In this document: positions 5,105 to 7,103 of the stretch, one piece after another
Layout of the letters: every line of letters begins with the position of its first letter
How positions within the stretch are numbered: position 1 is the first letter of the stretch
Assembly (NCBI GenBank): GCA_020072905.1
Contig: JAIQGB010000234.1
Location: 1 to 7,103, forward strand
DNA: 7,103 bases
Source of the DNA: Terriglobia bacterium
GTDB taxonomy: Bacteria > Acidobacteriota > Terriglobia > UBA7540
Direction of reading: 5' to 3'
Notes under the pieces: model-generated
What the model was told of the DNA's origin: nothing
Databases searched by the model: none
Seen by the model: the letters and a program-made list of their open reading frames with translations, nothing else
Program-made: the position numbers and the translations under genes

Positions 5105-6454
5105 TCACTGGCCGAAATCGAGAAACAACCGGACGTCGCGGACGTTGTTTTCCGTGAAGCCCGTATCCAGCGTGTCGCCCAGCGAGCGAAAGAAATGGTA
5201 CGAGTCGCTCCCCGCCATGTATTGCGCAGGATCGAGGCTGAGGACTCGGGCTCTCGAGATGGTGTGCCCGTCGGCGACGGCGCCGCTGGTGGGGCTGCTT
5301 CCGTCGCGGCCGTCCGTTCCGGCGCTCAGGACGACGCGCTTTCGCCCAGCGATTTTCTCCGCCGCGTAAAGAACAAAGGCTTGGTTACGGCCACCCGTTC
5401 CCGGACCGGTCACCGGGCAGGTGACTTCGCCTCCCACGGTCAGGCACACCGCCTGACCCGGATGCGCCTGCGCGAGCGTTTCGAGCGACGCCAGGCTGGC
5501 GTCGGCCACTTGGCGGAAGTCCGTGTCCCAGAAATTTGAGTCAATTTCGCTCACGAAGCCCAGCTTCTCCGCGGCGGCTTTGGCGGCTTCCACGGCGTCG
5601 CGGTTTGAGAGCAGGCAATAGTAGCGCGCGTTGGTGAAACGCTCGTCGCCGGGCTTGGGAGTCTCGGTGAGCGTTCGGTCGACAAAATGCTTCCGAACAC
5701 TGGTTGGGAACCTCGCTCCCAGTTTGTTCTGCTCGGCGATGGCGTAGCACTCCTCGAGCGTAGACTCGTCGGGCATGGTCGGGCCGGAGGCCACCATCGA
5801 AGGCAGGTGGTCGGGCACGTCGGAGATGAAAACTGTCAGCGTCCGCGCCGGATGCGCCCGCGCGCCCAACCGGCCTCCCTTTACGGCGGATAGGTGCTTG
5901 CGCAAGACGTTGATCTGCTCAATGGGCAGGCCGCAGCCGACCAGCACGCGGTTGAATTCGATCAGATCGGAGAGAGTGATATCCGGATCGGCAGGTTTTT
6001 CGAGCAGCGCCGACCCGCCCCCCGAGACGAGGAAGATCACAAAATCGTCCGTGGTGAGGCCGGAGAGTAATTGCAGCGCTGCTTCCGCGCCGTCGAAACT
6101 GCCAGCGTTGGGATAAGGATGCCCACCCAGAAAGTAGCGGAAGGCCTCGAGGCGCTTAGAGGGTTCGGCGGGGCTGACGACCAAGCCGCCGGCGACCTGC
6201 CCGCTCAAAATCTCGTGCAATGTCCAGGCCATGCGGTTCGCGGCTTTGCCAAAGGCGATCAAGTAGGGCGGCCGCAGGAGTGGGAGCGAGACGCCGCCCA
6301 CTACGAGCGCCCCCCCTTCGCGCCGGAGTTTGGCGAGCATGGCGTGACGGACCTCGATCGCCGTCATCGTTTCGAGAAAGATGTGCGCGGCGAGCTGCTT
6401 GCCGCTCGTGTAGGGAAGGCTGGCGGTCTGGGCGGATTCGGTGCGAGTTCCCAT
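5105..6454 (-). CDS. Glycerate 2-kinase, MOFRL/GckA type
   Basis: ATP-dependent glycerate kinase of the DUF4147-MOFRL family, making 2-phosphoglycerate from glycerate in the cytosol; members are often mislabelled hydroxypyruvate reductase (TtuD). The 449 residues match the usual two-domain length. N-terminal domain: AFGKAA (67-72, conserved Lys70), VSGGGSALLE (143-152), RKHLSAVKGGRLG (185-197) and SDVPDHLPSMVASGPT (211-226). C-terminal MOFRL domain: GGEVTCPVTGPGTGGRNQAF (341-360), SAGTDGRDGSSPTSGAVADG (377-396) and NVRD near the end. The first 20 or so residues are poorly conserved, so a slightly later start cannot be excluded, but ATG at 6454 shares its A with the TGA of the upstream GlcG-like gene (TGATG), indicating translational coupling. 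The following dehydrogenase would supply glycerate if it is a tartronate-semialdehyde reductase. All family motifs appear intact. Confidence 0.92.
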   Translation of the reverse strand: MGTRTESAQTASLPYTSGKQLAAHIFLETMTAIEVRHAMLAKLRREGGALVVGGVSLPLLRPPYLIAFGKAANRMAWTLHEILSGQVAGGLVVSPAEPSKRLEAFRYFLGGHPYPNAGSFDGAEAALQLLSGLTTDDFVIFLVSGGGSALLEKPADPDITLSDLIEFNRVLVGCGLPIEQINVLRKHLSAVKGGRLGARAHPARTLTVFISDVPDHLPSMVASGPTMPDESTLEECYAIAEQNKLGARFPTSVRKHFVDRTLTETPKPGDERFTNARYYCLLSNRDAVEAAKAAAEKLGFVSEIDSNFWDTDFRQVADASLASLETLAQAHPGQAVCLTVGGEVTCPVTGPGTGGRNQAFVLYAAEKIAGRKRVVLSAGTDGRDGSSPTSGAVADGHTISRARVLSLDPAQYMAGSDSYHFFRSLGDTLDTGFTENNVRDVRLFLDFGQ

Positions 6455-6885
6455 CAGGCCATTGCCTTGAGGGCGTCCACCCCAGCCTGCGCCACAGCAA
6501 CGTCCTCGTCTTCCGTGCCGGCGCTCACGCCGATCCCGCCCACGTACTGACCGTCCACCACCAGCGGCAAGCCGCCGCGAATCGCCGTGAGCTTGCCGTC
6601 CGTGGCCAGTGACAGCCCGAGGGAGAGCACGGCGCTTGGCTCGCCGCTGCTCGGGGAGGGCCCCGAGGGCGCGCGCCGCAGCGCCGCCGCGCGGGCTTTC
6701 GTCAGCGCCACCTCGATCGATGAAAGCTTGGCGCCGTCCATGCGCGCGAAGACCAGCAGGTGGGCGCCTTCGTCAACGATGGCAATGTTCATGGGCACCT
6801 TGATCTCGCGGGCTTTCTTTTCGGCGGCGGCGAGAATTGCGCGCGCCCCTTCCAGCGTCAGGCGAATGTTGTTTCTGGTCAGCAT
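6454..6885 (-). CDS. GlcG/HbpS-family protein (DUF336)
   Basis: A 143-residue single-domain protein of the GlcG/HbpS fold, with no signal peptide. Family marks are LTLEGARAILAAAEKKA (9-25), MNIAIVDEGAHLLVFARMDG (32-51), KARAAALRR (63-71) and the C-terminal GGLPLVVDGQYVGGIGVS (104-121) followed by GTEDEDVAVAQAG (123-135). HbpS of Streptomyces binds haem. GlcG members occur in glycolate operons with unclear function, and relatives also sit beside diol and propanediol genes. Here it is coupled to glycerate kinase through a 1-nt stop/start overlap, so a role in glycolate/glycerate metabolism is likely, perhaps sensing or cofactor handling. The start is the only reasonable Met; GGAG at 6888-6891 lies just 2 nt before the ATG, an unusually tight spacing. 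Confidence 0.88.
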   Translation of the reverse strand: MLTRNNIRLTLEGARAILAAAEKKAREIKVPMNIAIVDEGAHLLVFARMDGAKLSSIEVALTKARAAALRRAPSGPSPSSGEPSAVLSLGLSLATDGKLTAIRGGLPLVVDGQYVGGIGVSAGTEDEDVAVAQAGVDALKAMA

Positions 6886-6922
6886 GACTCCATTATTGGA
6901 AAGCGCCGCATGAAACGCAAGA

Positions 6923-6971
6923 GGAGTCGGAGGTCAGGAGTCAGAAGTCAGAGGGCAGAAGGCAGAAGGTA
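6923..6971. repeat. Heptad tandem repeat tract F (7 units)
   Basis: Seven consecutive 7-bp units without slippage: GGAGTCG, GAGGTCA, GGAGTCA, GAAGTCA, GAGGGCA, GAAGGCA, GAAGGTA. It is the longest clean tract in the window. It lies upstream of the GlcG-like gene and forms the 3' end of the broken GlsB-like reading frame on the minus strand. Confidence 0.88.
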
Positions 6972-7044
6972 ACAACCCCTCAATGACCTGGCCAGCAAGC
7001 CAACCAGCGATCAGTCCAACCACGATCCAAGCGAGAAATCCCAT
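6934..7044 (-). pseudogene. Truncated GlsB/YeaQ/YmgE-family membrane protein gene
   Basis: An ATG at 7044 with a strong GAGGAGG site (7051-7057, 6-nt spacer) opens a 36-residue frame. The first 20 residues, MGFLAWIVVGLIAGWLAGQV, match the N-terminal helix of the GlsB/YeaQ/YmgE (transglycosylase-associated) stress membrane proteins. The family is normally about 80-90 residues with three membrane segments and a GxxGDIIVGI-type loop; none of that follows. After IEGLL the frame reads through heptad tract F (PSAFCPLTSDS) and stops. The gene therefore looks cut at about 6972-6980 and its C-terminal two thirds are missing. A short peptide may still be made. It is the most upstream gene of the minus-strand cluster seen here. 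Confidence 0.7.
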
Positions 7045-7050
7045 GACGAT

Positions 7051-7057
7051 CCTCCTC
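7051..7057 (-). promoter_or_regulatory. Shine-Dalgarno GAGGAGG of the truncated GlsB-like gene
   Basis: GAGGAGG lies 6 nt before the ATG at 7044. It is one of the strongest ribosome sites in the window, supporting that the N-terminal fragment derives from a real gene and is still equipped for translation. Upstream (7058-7103) I see no convincing promoter. Confidence 0.6.
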
Positions 7058-7103
7058 GAGTCCGCCTTTTAGCGGGCCGACCGAAATGTACACCCAGTCC
7101 AGT

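Noticed and set aside
4962..5369. 135-residue plus-strand frame starting in the repeat element
   Set aside because: It begins inside the inverted-repeat element and runs antisense through the glycerate kinase 3' end; no family features.

Overview
The window is a GC-rich, tightly packed bacterial chromosome segment. I think it most likely comes from an acidobacterium (Acidobacteriota). The grounds are 7-bp-phased CTGACTY-type tracts between genes, a CGGCT-GA-AGCCG hairpin at the left edge, and the mix of gene families. This placement is recalled from the look of such genomes and rests on no marker gene. No rRNA, tRNA, CRISPR array, transposase or phage gene is visible.

Layout, left to right. 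An APC-superfamily amino acid permease on the + strand lacks its first membrane segment; the sequence in front of it looks like a repeat and not like the missing N-terminus. It converges with a minus-strand pair: an isoprenylcysteine-methyltransferase-like membrane protein and, 13 nt downstream, a secreted TPR protein. Divergent from that pair is a small KdgF-like cupin on the + strand. The remainder is on the minus strand. In transcription order it is a broken GlsB/YeaQ-type membrane protein gene, a GlcG/HbpS-like protein, a MOFRL-type glycerate 2-kinase (sharing one base with the previous gene), a beta-hydroxyacid dehydrogenase, and a 40-residue rubredoxin-like protein.

The metabolic core (about 3.8-6.9 kb) reads as a glyoxylate/glycerate module. 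A dehydrogenase of the tartronate-semialdehyde/glyoxylate-reductase superfamily could make glycerate or glycolate, glycerate 2-kinase would feed glycerate to glycolysis as 2-phosphoglycerate, and GlcG-like proteins accompany glycolate and glyoxylate genes. No glyoxylate carboligase or glycolate oxidase lies inside the window, so the pathway assignment is inference.

The most unusual feature is not a gene. Every intergenic gap longer than about 90 nt contains tandem 7-bp units, strong in four gaps and weak in one. Two of the tracts face each other and bound a compact 165-bp inverted-repeat element between the glycerate kinase and dehydrogenase genes. Another tract sits exactly where the GlsB-like gene is cut off. 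No complete, previously undescribed protein system is evident; the heptad repeat family and its association with gene breakpoints is the best candidate for something new.
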